Of a stretch of DNA of 64,000 nucleotides, positions 9,084 to 17,581 are shown one piece after another. Position 1 is the first letter of the stretch. The number at the start of each line of letters is the position of its first letter. Made by a program: the position numbers and the translations under genes. The notes under the pieces were generated by a model. It was not told the DNA's origin and did not search any database. It saw only the letters and a program-made list of their open reading frames with translations. This stretch comes from Bradyrhizobium sp. dw_78 (GTDB taxonomy: Bacteria; Pseudomonadota; Alphaproteobacteria; Rhizobiales; Xanthobacteraceae), in assembly GCF_018449525.1 (NCBI RefSeq), contig NZ_JAAVUS010000001.1, positions 1,054,001-1,118,000 on the forward strand. Direction: 5' to 3'.

Positions 9084-9090
9084 CGGCCGA

Positions 9091-9336
9091 TCAGGCGACC
9101 TTATCCTTCAGCACGCATTCGGGTGGCCGCGCTTCGCCGGGAGCGAGGTCCGGCGCATAGCGATAGAGGGTCGAGCAATAGGGACAGATGATTTCGTTGT
9201 CGTTGCCGAGATCGAGGAAAACATGGGGATGATCGAATGGCGGGTTGGCGCCAACGCACATGAATTCCTTCGATCCGATTTCAATCACCGGAACGCCGGC
9301 GTCATTGTGAAAGTGCGGAACGACATGGTCGGACAT
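9091..9336 (-). CDS. CHCC-type zinc-finger domain protein
   Basis: An 81-aa protein of the zf-CHCC family. It carries the Cys-x(n)-His-x(n)-Cys-x2-Cys pattern seen as FMCVG, FDHPHVFLD and IICPYCSTLYRY. The eukaryotic relative is the NDUFS6/13 kDa subunit of complex I, and alphaproteobacteria have small stand-alone versions. The start is supported by AAGGTGA about 7 bases upstream. The gene precedes the FAD monooxygenase by 7 bases on the same strand. Confidence 0.88.
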   Translation of the reverse strand: MSDHVVPHFHNDAGVPVIEIGSKEFMCVGANPPFDHPHVFLDLGNDNEIICPYCSTLYRYAPDLAPGEARPPECVLKDKVA

Positions 9337-9582
9337 AATATTCACCTTGGATAGCAATGCAGGCGGACGCGATCAACACACGGAGCAGCATTGAAATGCC
9401 GCGCACCATACTGACGGGTAGGGTTGATTCCTAGGCCCCGGCCGCTGTTTTGCTCATGCAAATTCGACACAATCTTGTCGTCAAGAGAAGCCCTTCTTTC
9501 GTCGGGGCTGTTGTGTCTTAAAAGCGGCACACCATTTCAGGGCGGCGAACATATCAGGGTTTCCGGGGTGAAGGTTTCCTGG

Positions 9583-10731
9583 ATGAAGCGGTTGTGGCTC
9601 GGTTCGGCGATTATCGGTACGGCAGTGTGCGCGGTCGCGTGCATGCTGTCGTGGCCGCACGCGCGCGACGCGGCTGCCCTGCTTGCCGCACAGGACGATC
9701 CGGGCGCGCTTTCGGATATCCAGATCACCTCCGCCTTGAGAAATAACGATTTCGTTATAACCGGAAATATCGAGGCGGCGCTGGCCGCGCATGACGCCGA
9801 TCTCGCCAACAGTTTTGTCGATCTGGCGCAGGCGAAACATATTCGCCTCGACGATCGATTATTGCGGCGGGTCGGCGATGCCGTGGACGAACAGAATTCG
9901 GCGCCGCATGTCGCGAAGGGTTTTGCCAGCGGTCTGCTGACCGGAAATGCCGATGATGTCGCCAGCATGTCGGGCACCGTTGCCGGCGATCTTTTCGTGT
10001 TCGGCGATATCAGGGATGTGGTGCGCGAGGGCAAGCATCTGGCGATGGGCGAGGAGACTGATCGGCTGGTGCTGGGCCTTGCCGCCGCGGGCCTGGCGAT
10101 CACCGCGGCAACCTACGTCTCCGCCGGTGGCGCGGCGCCGGTGCGCGCGGGCCTCACGCTGGTCAAGGATGCCGGCAAGGCCGGGCGGATGGGAGAGGGG
10201 CTGACGCTGTGGGCCGGCCGTTCCGCCCGCGACATCGTCGATATGCCGATGCTGGAGAACGCGGTTGAGTCCGCCTCAGTGCTGCGGCCCGGTCAAACCG
10301 CCACGGCCATCAAGGCGGCGTTTCGTCCCGAACAGGCGGCCGGGCTGGTTCGGCTCGGCAAGGATGTCGGACGCGTCGGTGAGAAAGCCGGCCTGCGCGG
10401 TGCGTTCGATACGCTGAAAATCGCCGAAGGCCCCGAGGATGTCGCCCGCGCCGCGCGGTTGGCGGAATCCAAGGGCGGGCAGACCCGCGCGATCCTCAAG
10501 ATGCTCGGCCGCGGCGCGTTACTGCTGGCGGCGGGCGCGTTCGATCTCACGCTGTGGGTGTTTGGCGCGGTGCTGGCGCTGTTTGGCCTGTTGTCATCGA
10601 TCAAGGCCACCACCGAACGCCTGACATGGTCGTGGCTGAATCACAGGAAGGCGCGACGGTTGCGAAAACAGATGGCAGCCGTGGCCTTGGCGCCTGACCC
10701 GCCGCTGGCAGGCGTCGCCGCCCAAGGCTAA
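9583..10731 (+). CDS. Uncharacterised membrane protein
   Basis: A protein of about 382 aa that I do not recognise functionally. It has an N-terminal membrane anchor (residues ~4-22), a helical extracytoplasmic-looking domain, a second hydrophobic segment (LVLGLAAAGLAITAATYVSAGG) and a C-terminal pair of helices (ALLLAAGAFDLTLWVFGAVLALFGLLSS) followed by a very basic tail. Between them lies an Ala/Gly-rich region with repeated short motifs such as KDAGKAGRMGEG and KDVGRVGEKAG. A GTG five codons upstream is an alternative start. It stands alone before an alpha/beta hydrolase. Confidence 0.75.
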   Translation: MKRLWLGSAIIGTAVCAVACMLSWPHARDAAALLAAQDDPGALSDIQITSALRNNDFVITGNIEAALAAHDADLANSFVDLAQAKHIRLDDRLLRRVGDAVDEQNSAPHVAKGFASGLLTGNADDVASMSGTVAGDLFVFGDIRDVVREGKHLAMGEETDRLVLGLAAAGLAITAATYVSAGGAAPVRAGLTLVKDAGKAGRMGEGLTLWAGRSARDIVDMPMLENAVESASVLRPGQTATAIKAAFRPEQAAGLVRLGKDVGRVGEKAGLRGAFDTLKIAEGPEDVARAARLAESKGGQTRAILKMLGRGALLLAAGAFDLTLWVFGAVLALFGLLSSIKATTERLTWSWLNHRKARRLRKQMAAVALAPDPPLAGVAAQG

Positions 10732-10792
10732 GTTAGCCAAGGCCACTTATAAGCCTTCAAGTCCAACCCCTCCCCAAAACACGGAATGACCG

Positions 10793-11545
10793 ATGCCGAG
10801 CTTTCACCACGGCGATGTTGAAATTGCCTATCTCGATGAAGGGGAGGGCGATCCGATCATGCTCGTTCATGGCTTTGCGTCGAGCAAGACGGTGAACTGG
10901 GTCTATCCGACCTGGGTCTCGGAACTGAAGAAGCATGGCTACCGCGTCATCGCGCACGACAATCGCGGCCATGGCGATTCCACGAAGCTTTACGATCCCG
11001 AGCAATATCACATCGGCATCATGGCCAGCGACATCACCGCGCTGATGGATCATCTGAAGATCGAGCGCGCCGACATCATGGGTTATTCGCTCGGCGGCCG
11101 GATGACGGCCTGGCTCGCGCACCGGGAGCCGCAGCGGCTGCGCTCGGCGATCCTCGGCGGCATCGCGATGGGATTGATCGAGGGCGGCGGCCCCGGCGAA
11201 AACGTGGCGAAAGCACTGGAGGCGGATTCGCTCGATGACGTGACCGATCCGGTGGGGCGGACGTTCCGCGCTTTCGCCGATCAGACCCGTTCCGATCGCC
11301 GCGCGCTCGCGGCCTGCCTGCGCGGTTCGCGCCGGCTGATGACGAGGGAGGAAGCCGCCGCCATCAGCGTTCCCGTGCTGGTCGCGGTGGGGACCGCAGA
11401 CGAGATCGCGGGATCGGCGCCGGCGCTCGGAAAGATCATTCCCGGCTCGAAGGTGCTCGATATCCCCAACCGCGACCACATGCGCGCGGTCGGCGACAAA
11501 GTCTACAAAACCGGTGTGCTGGAATTTCTCTCACAGCGAAAGTGA
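10793..11545 (+). CDS. Alpha/beta hydrolase
   Basis: A 250-aa alpha/beta hydrolase. The oxyanion region is MLVHGFASSKTVNW, followed by HDNRGHGDSTK. The nucleophile elbow is MGYSLGGRM (Ser about residue 98), the acid lies in VAVGTADEIAG and the His in PNRDHMRAVGD. Lipase/esterase-like proteins of this size are common; substrate unknown. The last 15 bases overlap the 3' end of the convergent membrane-protein gene. Confidence 0.88.
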   Translation: MPSFHHGDVEIAYLDEGEGDPIMLVHGFASSKTVNWVYPTWVSELKKHGYRVIAHDNRGHGDSTKLYDPEQYHIGIMASDITALMDHLKIERADIMGYSLGGRMTAWLAHREPQRLRSAILGGIAMGLIEGGGPGENVAKALEADSLDDVTDPVGRTFRAFADQTRSDRRALAACLRGSRRLMTREEAAAISVPVLVAVGTADEIAGSAPALGKIIPGSKVLDIPNRDHMRAVGDKVYKTGVLEFLSQRK

Positions 11546-12826
11546 CTCGTCGCCGGTCTTGTCGCCGTCGGCGAAGTGCCTGATCGCGGCGATCAACACC
11601 GTCAGGGTCGCGATCCACACCATCCGTGCGCCATAACGGTCATGCGGCCCGGATATCACGCCGCAGACCACGGCATTGCCGAGCAGGGCAAGACCGACTG
11701 TCGCCGCGAGCAGCGTGAGATCGTCAAGCTGCTGCCGCCAGATCGCGGATGTCAGGAGGGCGACGATCGCCAGCATCGAGGCCAGCGCGACCGGAACGTG
11801 GACCCAGTTGACCGGAGTGAAATTGATCTCCCGGCGCTGCTGACGCGCGGCGTGCATGGGCTTGGCCTGTTTCGGAATGTAGCGTTCGATGATGCCGTAA
11901 GTATGAGGAAGCCAGGTGTCGCTGCCCTCGCCGGTGGCGACATGAACCAGTTGCTGCGCGGTGGCGGCGATCGCCGCTTCGGCCTGCCAGGCCGGATAGT
12001 CGGCCAGCGAATGCAGGACAATGAAGCCCATCTCGTCATTCAAGCCCTGAAACCGGCCGAGCTTGTCGAACATGCTATGGCCCCATAGAAATTCATCCGC
12101 GGTCGCCGGCAACTCGTTGGCGTAGGGGCAGAGTTTAAGCTGTTGCTGGGGACAATGTTCGCGCAGATAGCGTGCGACGATGCCGTCCTGCATCATCCGG
12201 CCGAATGCGACGCCGTAACCGCCGGGCGTCCACGCCAATTGTCCAGACAATGCGAAATTCGCGGCAAGCAGCATCAAGGCGCCGGCCACAATGGTGAGGC
12301 TGCCTTGCACGAGTCCGGAAACGGCAATTCGTTTCCGCAGCAACGGTCGCGCCAGCCAGCCCACGCAGCATAATCCGAGAAGCACGGCCAGCGTCGCGCT
12401 GTGGGTGGCGCCGGCGAAGGCGGTGAATGCAAACAACAGGATTTTTTCAGCCGTGGAAGTCTTGTCGCCGTGCAGGACCAGGATAAAGAGCGACAGCACC
12501 GACAGGCCGGCGAAGATGTCGGTCAGCAGCAGGCTTGCGAGCCACGGCAGCGCCGTGGTCAGGACCAGGGCGATGCCGACGGCCATCAGCCGCGCCGGGC
12601 GCGCCATGCCGAACACGCGCAGCGTCAATTGCAGGATCCAGAGCGTCGCCAGCGCCTGAATTCCGAGATTGACCCAGAAGCCGGAAGGCTCGCCGAGATG
12701 CAGATAGAGACCGTATACGGTGGAACGGCTGGGAACCAGATAGCCTTCGTACCACCTTGCCAGATAGCCGCCGGTATCCCACTCGAGCAGCGGGTATCGA
12801 TTCCAGATCGCCGGCATGACCAACAT
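11531..12826 (-). CDS. Polytopic membrane protein, possibly GT-C-like
   Basis: A multi-spanning protein (431 aa as drawn, about ten hydrophobic segments) of unknown function. The first loop carries LEWDTGGYLARWYEG, an acidic motif in the position where GT-C glycosyltransferases have theirs; that resemblance is only suggestive. The drawn start is doubtful. In the same frame the sequence stays open for about 240 bases upstream and encodes a convincing first membrane helix (IWVWASALAIPLMLVMPAIW) that the start at 12826 cuts through. That extension contains no ATG, GTG or TTG. The 3' end overlaps the convergent hydrolase by 15 bases. Confidence 0.75.
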   Translation of the reverse strand: MLVMPAIWNRYPLLEWDTGGYLARWYEGYLVPSRSTVYGLYLHLGEPSGFWVNLGIQALATLWILQLTLRVFGMARPARLMAVGIALVLTTALPWLASLLLTDIFAGLSVLSLFILVLHGDKTSTAEKILLFAFTAFAGATHSATLAVLLGLCCVGWLARPLLRKRIAVSGLVQGSLTIVAGALMLLAANFALSGQLAWTPGGYGVAFGRMMQDGIVARYLREHCPQQQLKLCPYANELPATADEFLWGHSMFDKLGRFQGLNDEMGFIVLHSLADYPAWQAEAAIAATAQQLVHVATGEGSDTWLPHTYGIIERYIPKQAKPMHAARQQRREINFTPVNWVHVPVALASMLAIVALLTSAIWRQQLDDLTLLAATVGLALLGNAVVCGVISGPHDRYGARMVWIATLTVLIAAIRHFADGDKTGDESLSL

Positions 12827-13186
12827 CAGCGGAATGGCCAGCGCTGACGCCCAGACCCAGATCGAACCGGTCCGGCGCGCCGTTAAAGTCTCTGTGGTGA
12901 TGCTGCTTCTCCCCGTTTGAGTTACTTTGCCTGCCCCGGCCGCGGGCCGGAATCGGTAAATAGTTGGATGTCTTGCTGCTTGATTTCCCGGAATTCCCGA
13001 CCACTTTGAGGCAACCCTGCCAGCGCCGGCGGATTTTGGTCTCAGTGAAGAAAATATGTCACTTCAATGGCTTAGAGTGTCTGTTGGGTAGACGTGACAT
13101 TCACCATCAGCGGCATCCGGCCTGAGACAGAAGTTGCCGCGTTGTGTTATAATTACATCCAGTAATCGAATTTTCGAGATCAGCAA
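12827..13186. other. Intergenic region between the membrane protein gene and cysE
   Basis: Part of this is probably the true 5' end of the leftward membrane-protein gene. Its frame continues open to about 13063, and a GTA codon at 12925-12923, with GCAGG just before it, sits where a start would be expected. The right part (13060-13186) is the cysE leader. It includes an A/T-rich TTATAATTA at about 13147 that could serve as a -10 region. Confidence 0.5.
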
Positions 13187-14014
13187 ATGGCAGTGCATCA
13201 GGTCAATCCGCAGGGTACGAAGCTGGCGGCGCTCGATCCGATCTGGGATCGCGTCCGGCAGGAGGCGGAAGATATCGTTCGGCGCGAGCCCGAACTCGCT
13301 TCCTTCATCTATTCGACCGTGCTGCATCACGAGCGTCTGGGAGATTCCGTGGTTCATCGGATCGCGGAGCGTCTCGATCATTCGGCGCTGTCGGGCGATT
13401 TGATCCGCCAGACCTTTGACGAAGCGCTGCGCGACGATCCCGACATCGGCAATGCCTTCCGCGCCGACTTGGTGGCAGTCTACGACCGTGATCCCGCGAC
13501 GTCGCGCTTCATCGACCCATTGCTCTATTTCAAGGGCTTCCATGCGATCCAGACCCATCGTCTGGCGCACTGGCTCTATAAAAAGGGCCGCAAGGACTTT
13601 GCATATTATCTGCAAAGCCGGTCCTCTTCGGTGTTCCAGACCGACATCAATCCCGCGGCCCGAATCGGACGCGGCATCTTCCTCGATCATGCCACCGGCT
13701 TCGTGTGCGGCGAGACCGCTGTGATCGAAGACGACGTCTCGATCCTGCACGATGTCACCCTCGGCGGCACCGGCAAGGAGAACGAGGATCGCCATCCCAA
13801 AATTCGTCATGGCGTGTTGATCGGGGCGGGCGCGAAGATTCTCGGCAATATCGAGGTGGGCCATTGCGCCCGCATCGCGGCCGGATCGGTGGTGGTGAAG
13901 CCGGTGCCGCACAATGTGACGGTGGCCGGCGTGCCCGCCAAGATCGTCGGTGAGGCCGGATGCGCCGAGCCGTCGCGCACCATGGATCAGATGCTCAACG
14001 CGATCGGAATCTGA
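13187..14014 (+). CDS. cysE: Serine O-acetyltransferase
   Basis: Makes O-acetyl-L-serine from serine and acetyl-CoA, the committed step of cysteine synthesis. It is 275 aa, the standard CysE length. The N-terminal helical domain (SATase_N) includes DPATSRFIDPLLYFKGFHAIQTHRLAHWL. It is followed by a left-handed beta-helix of hexapeptide repeats with FLDHATGFVCGETAVIEDD (catalytic Asp-His pair in DHATG) and the HDVTLGGTGK loop. The C-terminal tail ends in -GI, as in enzymes that insert their C-terminal Ile into cysteine synthase. It stands alone; an A/T-rich promoter-like patch lies about 40 bases upstream. Confidence 0.97.
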   Translation: MAVHQVNPQGTKLAALDPIWDRVRQEAEDIVRREPELASFIYSTVLHHERLGDSVVHRIAERLDHSALSGDLIRQTFDEALRDDPDIGNAFRADLVAVYDRDPATSRFIDPLLYFKGFHAIQTHRLAHWLYKKGRKDFAYYLQSRSSSVFQTDINPAARIGRGIFLDHATGFVCGETAVIEDDVSILHDVTLGGTGKENEDRHPKIRHGVLIGAGAKILGNIEVGHCARIAAGSVVVKPVPHNVTVAGVPAKIVGEAGCAEPSRTMDQMLNAIGI

Positions 14015-14031
14015 TTTTTAAGGCGCCTATC

Positions 14032-14158
14032 GCGGTTTCGAACGAAGCTGCCCCGCGTTTGGATAGCGCGGGTGGATGTGGTTGGCGGCAAGAAAACGCG
14101 TCAAAACGAAAAATTGCAGACCGGTTCTGATGGCATCAGAATCGATAAGGTCTGAACC
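14032..14158 (+). repeat. Dispersed repeat family A, near full-length copy
   Basis: This copy has the parts of family A in order: a TTTCGAACGAAG start, a CCCCG...CGGG hairpin, AAGAAAACGCGTCAAAAC, then the core inverted repeat GGTTCTGAT-GGC-ATCAGAA. It aligns along its length with the copy at 56886-57009. Confidence 0.8.
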
Positions 14159-14296
14159 GTCATTTCGCCGGAATTCCGGCCGCATGAATCGCATGTGTCG
14201 TTTTGAGGATATGTGTTGTTTCGAGGATATGGCTGGCGCTCAGCTTCGTCTCGTCCTAGAAACTTCTCCAAATCGCAATCTCAGTGGGAGACCGCC

Positions 14297-14515
14297 GTGG
14301 ACGTTCAGGAAGTCAGGAAGCTCGACGCATATCTCAAGCGTGTATTCGGCAATCCCAGGATCCGCGTGGTGCCGAGGCCGAAAAAGGATGATTCCGCCGA
14401 GGTCTATATCGGCGAGGAATTCATCGGCGTGCTGTTCGTTGACGATGAAGATGACGACCGCTCGTTCCAGTTCCAGATGGCGATCCTCGAGGACGATCTG
14501 GTGGAGCAGGACTGA
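14297..14515 (+). CDS. DUF3126 family protein
   Basis: A 72-aa conserved alphaproteobacterial protein starting at GTG (VDVQEVRKLDAYLKRVFG). It continues with RVVPRPKKDDSAEVYIGEEF and ends in a strongly acidic stretch (VDDEDDDRSFQFQMAILEDD). Length and sequence fit the family throughout, so the GTG start is preferred over the longer open frame, whose extra residues are non-conserved. Function unknown. A family A repeat lies upstream. Confidence 0.9.
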   Translation: MDVQEVRKLDAYLKRVFGNPRIRVVPRPKKDDSAEVYIGEEFIGVLFVDDEDDDRSFQFQMAILEDDLVEQD

Positions 14516-14559
14516 AGCGCAATCCTGCGCCGTCCCGAACCGGCGTCATCGCGCGACGG

Positions 14560-15282
14560 TCATCCTCTCGATCCATGCAACCGCGCCGTCAGCCGGTCCA
14601 TCGCATTGGCTACGTCCCGCCATTGCGTGAGCCAGCTTCGCGGAAAGCGAAAGGTCAGATCGGCGCCGTCGACGCGGCGCTCGCTCAGACACATGCCCGG
14701 TGTCGCTGCGTCGCGCGTGCAGCGCGCGCTGAGATCGAGGTTTGGCGCATCCGCAAAAAACAGATCCTCGCCATTGTAGGGCGTGCCGTCGCGAAACCGG
14801 CGCATGCTCAATCCGTCCTGCGCGGCGCTTGAGGTCTGTTCGAGATAGCGCGGATAGATGGTATTCACGAGCGTATCCGGCGCCATTGAATCATGGTGCG
14901 CGGCAATCGACAGGAAGATCCGGTCGATGGGCTGCATGGCCTGTTGTTCCACGGTCTCGGCGCTGACGCGTTTGGGCGCCTCGGGGACGTCAAGCGAGGG
15001 ATAGGCGAAGCTTAGATCGATCCGCTCCTGCGGCCCCGAATGCCGCTGGATCTTCATGCGGATCGCCTTGGGCGGCACATTGAAGAGGGTGGCTCCGACG
15101 CTGACCGGCAGCCGGTCCGGGCCGATCGAGGCCTGCGCTCCCCAGGTGGGCCACAGCAGATAGGCGACCACCGTAATCGCAGCCGTAGCGATCGCGCCTG
15201 CCGCGATGATCGGAAGCATGTGTCCGCGGCGATGCCGGCGCGGTCTGCGGGGGGAGTGCCGGGCGGCGGAGAAGGACGTCAT
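14560..15282 (-). CDS. Single-pass membrane protein of unknown function
   Basis: A 240-aa protein with a very basic N-terminus (residues 8-20), one membrane helix (LPIIAAGAIATAAITVVAYLL) and then a soluble domain, most likely periplasmic, of about 190 residues without a recognised motif. The phrases DRIFLSIAAHHDSMAP and SMRRFRDGTPYNGEDLFFADA look like structured sequence. It has a counterpart pattern in related genomes as a lone conserved hypothetical, but I cannot name it. A near-consensus CtrA-type box lies about 140 bases upstream. Confidence 0.75.
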   Translation of the reverse strand: MTSFSAARHSPRRPRRHRRGHMLPIIAAGAIATAAITVVAYLLWPTWGAQASIGPDRLPVSVGATLFNVPPKAIRMKIQRHSGPQERIDLSFAYPSLDVPEAPKRVSAETVEQQAMQPIDRIFLSIAAHHDSMAPDTLVNTIYPRYLEQTSSAAQDGLSMRRFRDGTPYNGEDLFFADAPNLDLSARCTRDAATPGMCLSERRVDGADLTFRFPRSWLTQWRDVANAMDRLTARLHGSRG

Positions 15283-15419
15283 GAACGCTGCATCTTGGAA
15301 ACATCGGGAGGGGACGAATCAGCTTCCGGAATATGCCATGTGAAAGGCGATTTTTCGCAACGCGTTGCAAGACCCACAGGGAGCGAGCCATGTGGCAAGC
15401 GCGGTTCCGGCCGGCTGCA

Positions 15420-15435
15420 TTAACCTTTCCTTAAG
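15420..15435 (+). promoter_or_regulatory. CtrA-type box, one mismatch
   Basis: TTAA-CCTTTCC-TTAAG matches TTAA-N7-TTAAC except for the last base. It lies about 70 bases before the rightward small membrane protein gene and about 140 bases before the leftward one. Confidence 0.4.
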
Positions 15436-15504
15436 TATAGTCTGGCGGTCGGCGGCCAAGTTTGCGAAACAGGCAGGGCGTTGTTGCGTAGTGGAAAATC
15501 CCCG

Positions 15505-15834
15505 ATGTCGCCTGATGCGTTGAATTCGCTGTTTTCCCTTTGCCTCGGCTTTGCGCTCGCAGGCGCGCTGACCAGCGGGTATCAGTTGTTGGCGGAGCGC
15601 CCGGCCGGATTTGGCTTGCTGCAGGAAGGCGTGGCTCCCAGCACCTTCGCCGCGGTGCCATTTCTGGTCTTCGCCGCGCCCTTTATCATCATGCGGAACA
15701 CGTTGCGCGGCGCGCGGATCGAGCGCCGCCGCTTCGAATTCGTGATGATGGCCACCGTGCTGGCTGGCTTCTGGAGCCTGATGTCCGGCACGTTTTTCCT
15801 GATGACGTTGCGCCTGGCCGGTCTGCTGGCCTGA
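15505..15834 (+). CDS. Small polytopic membrane protein
   Basis: A 109-aa protein with three hydrophobic segments (residues ~6-27, ~43-60 and ~80-107) and a basic loop GARIERRRFE between the second and third. The start MSPDALNSL is chosen because it begins the first helix cleanly; an upstream in-frame start would add 8 residues. The family is a conserved hypothetical without known role. A CtrA-like box is about 70 bases upstream. Confidence 0.75.
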   Translation: MSPDALNSLFSLCLGFALAGALTSGYQLLAERPAGFGLLQEGVAPSTFAAVPFLVFAAPFIIMRNTLRGARIERRRFEFVMMATVLAGFWSLMSGTFFLMTLRLAGLLA

Positions 15835-15952
15835 ACCTTCAGCCCTACCTGATGCGGTTTGTCCGGCCTGAAGTCCGGTCGCAGGCGGGCCTTCCTTGAA
15901 ATCATTGCTGTCGCCATGCCAAGGTCTTCTCGAAACAGGAGATTGACAGAGC

Positions 15953-16483
15953 ATGGCGATCTACGAACTTGACGGGCAGGGGCCTGACCTTCCCGCGGAC
16001 GGAAACTATTTTATCGCTGAAACGGCGGCCGTGATCGGCAAGGTGCGCCTGCTGAATGCCGCCAGTGTCTGGTTCGGCGCGGTGTTGCGCGGCGACAATG
16101 AATGGATCGAGGTCGGTGAAGGCGCCAATGTGCAGGACAATTCGACCTGCCACACCGATCGCGGCTTTCCGCTGACGATCGGAAGGAATTGCACGGTCGG
16201 TCACAACGTCATCCTGCACGGCTGCACGCTCGAAGAGGGCGCGTTGGTCGGGATGGGCTCGATCGTGATGAACGGCGCCAGAATCGGCCGCGGCTCCATC
16301 GTCGGCGCGGGCTCCGTCATTACCGAGGGAAAGCAGTTTCCCGAACACTCCCTGATCATCGGCGCGCCGGCGCGGGTGATCCGCACGCTCGAGCCCGCGC
16401 AGGTCGAAGCGATGGGAAGTGCTGCGAAGTCCTATCAGTCGAACGGGCCCCGTTTCAAAAACGGCCTGAAGAAGATCGGCTAG
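15953..16483 (+). CDS. Gamma-carbonic anhydrase family protein
   Basis: A 176-aa left-handed beta-helix protein of the YrdA/CaiE/gamma-CA group. Hexapeptide repeats run through most of its length. Metal-binding histidines are visible in DNSTCHTDRG and in VGHNVILHGC, the spacing expected for the zinc/iron site at trimer interfaces. The C-terminal helix SAAKSYQSNGPRFKNGLKKI is typical of the family. Enzymatic activity cannot be assumed, since many members are inactive as carbonic anhydrases. Confidence 0.93.
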   Translation: MAIYELDGQGPDLPADGNYFIAETAAVIGKVRLLNAASVWFGAVLRGDNEWIEVGEGANVQDNSTCHTDRGFPLTIGRNCTVGHNVILHGCTLEEGALVGMGSIVMNGARIGRGSIVGAGSVITEGKQFPEHSLIIGAPARVIRTLEPAQVEAMGSAAKSYQSNGPRFKNGLKKIG

Positions 16484-16505
16484 CTAGAGGCTCTTGGTGT
16501 CTACT

Positions 16506-16532
16506 GGAATCAGAACCGAAGCTCTTGTTTCA
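16506..16532 (-). repeat. Dispersed repeat family A, short fragment
   Basis: Half of the core (GGAATCAGAACCGAAGCTC) is present. On the reverse strand it follows the stop codon of the small leftward gene immediately. Confidence 0.6.
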
Positions 16533-16760
16533 AGAGCCCGACTTTCGTGAATGGGTGAATCCCGTTTTGGCGCGAGCCCCTTCTTTTGGAAGCGCCGCGC
16601 TCTTGCGCAGCGCGTCCTTGAGGTCGACGGGAATGCCGTGCTTCTTCAAAAGATCGGCAAAGGCTTCATCGGCCAATTCCTGAAGCGTCGCCATGCGGTC
16701 GTGTCCAAGCTGCTTCAGCTTGTCGAACGTGTCGTCGTCGAATGCGATCAGCTTACGCAT
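16530..16760 (-). CDS. Small protein with ribbon-helix-helix-like sequence
   Basis: A 76-aa protein beginning MRKLIAFDDDTFDKLKQLG, a strand-helix start like that of CopG/Arc-type DNA-binding antitoxins. AMID-like ATLQELADEAFADLLKK follows, with a basic tail at the end. GGAGCGAGG lies just before this ATG. The longer open frame upstream includes 81 residues with no coding character. No toxin gene is adjacent, so a stand-alone regulator is as likely as an orphan antitoxin. Its stop TGA abuts a repeat. Confidence 0.75.
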   Translation of the reverse strand: MRKLIAFDDDTFDKLKQLGHDRMATLQELADEAFADLLKKHGIPVDLKDALRKSAALPKEGARAKTGFTHSRKSGS

Positions 16761-17080
16761 GCCTCGCTCCGATTCCCCGCAAGAGATAAGGACGTTCATC
16801 CAATCGCCATCGAGGAAAATCGTTCCGGCGAGGGATTGGTGTCTGCCTGCAGGCCGTCGCACGACAACAGGCATTACAATCAGTGTCGGCGACGAAGCAA
16901 ATCGCATTGCGGCGTTGCAGCGGTTGTTAACCCTTGCAACGGGATAGCAATCCACTGCATTCGGTCGCGCAGAATTGAGCGATTTTATTTCCTCGAAACG
17001 CATTGAATTTGCGACATTGTCCCGGCTCCGAGCATCACGATCTCGGAAGTTCGTATCTGATGACCCATGGAGGGACGATA
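16761..17080. other. Intergenic, about 320 bases
   Basis: Between two divergent small genes. I see no RNA gene or convincing ORF. A short dyad (GTTGTTAACCCTTGCAAC, near 16922) is present. GGAGGGA ahead of 17081 is the ribosome site of the rightward gene. Confidence 0.4.
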
Positions 17081-17419
17081 ATGTTGCGTAAGACCTTTTT
17101 CGTGCTGGCCGCGATCGCCTCGATCGGCGTGATAGCGCCAGATGCCGCGCTGGCCCGCGGTGGCTTCCATGGAGGAGGCTTTCATGGCGGCTTCGGTGGC
17201 TGGCATGGCGGCGGCTGGCGCGGTGGCCGCGGTTGGGGCTGGGGTCTTGGCGCGCTCGGAGCGGGTGCGGCGTTGGGCTACGGACTCTATGGACCGTATG
17301 GCTATTACGGCTCTCCGTATTACGACGATGGTTACGATGGCGGCGGCTGCTACGTCGTTCGGCGACGCGTCCATACGCCGCGTGGCTGGCGGATCAGGCC
17401 CGTCGAAATCTGCGACTGA
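17081..17419 (+). CDS. Glycine-rich exported small protein
   Basis: A 112-aa protein with a Sec signal peptide (cleavage likely after DAALA). A Gly/His-rich stretch follows with the repeated unit GGFHGG, then GRGWGWGLG and a hydrophobic Gly/Ala/Tyr-rich segment. The C-terminus is a basic-aromatic YVVRRRVHTPRGWRIRPVEIC. GGAGGGA before the ATG supports the start. Proteins of this composition are common in Bradyrhizobium envelopes; no enzymatic function is implied. A hairpin terminator follows. Confidence 0.85.
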   Translation: MLRKTFFVLAAIASIGVIAPDAALARGGFHGGGFHGGFGGWHGGGWRGGRGWGWGLGALGAGAALGYGLYGPYGYYGSPYYDDGYDGGGCYVVRRRVHTPRGWRIRPVEICD

Positions 17420-17437
17420 GCAGGCGCCGGCCTGAAG

Positions 17438-17480
17438 AGGGACTGCAATATTCCGTGCTTCGGAATTGCAGTCCTTCCTC
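17438..17480 (+). terminator. Hairpin terminator after the glycine-rich protein gene
   Basis: Stem GGACTGCAAT(A)TTCCG / CGGAATTGCAGTCC closes on a TGCTT loop and is followed by a T-rich stretch (TTCCTCTAGATTAGATTATT). The long, nearly perfect stem 20 bases after the stop is a good terminator, although the T-run is weak. Confidence 0.6.
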
Positions 17481-17493
17481 TAGATTAGATTAT

Positions 17494-17573
17494 TGTTCTG
17501 ATGCATTTTCTTCACGCGAAACGGAATCCAGTCCGCTTTCCAAGTCCCGGCAGGCTTTCGTTCGAAAACGCTA
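17494..17573 (-). repeat. Dispersed repeat family A, reverse orientation
   Basis: Reads, reversed, as AGCGTTTTCGAACGAAAG ... TTTCGCGTGAAGAAAATGC, the left two-thirds of family A. It ends next to the stop codon of the leftward small membrane-protein gene. The core inverted repeat is missing or degraded. Confidence 0.65.
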
Positions 17574-17581
17574 AGCGTCGA

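Noticed and set aside
16530..16760. Toxin-antitoxin pair built on the RHH-like protein.
   Set aside because: No small toxin-like gene is adjacent or overlapping on either strand.
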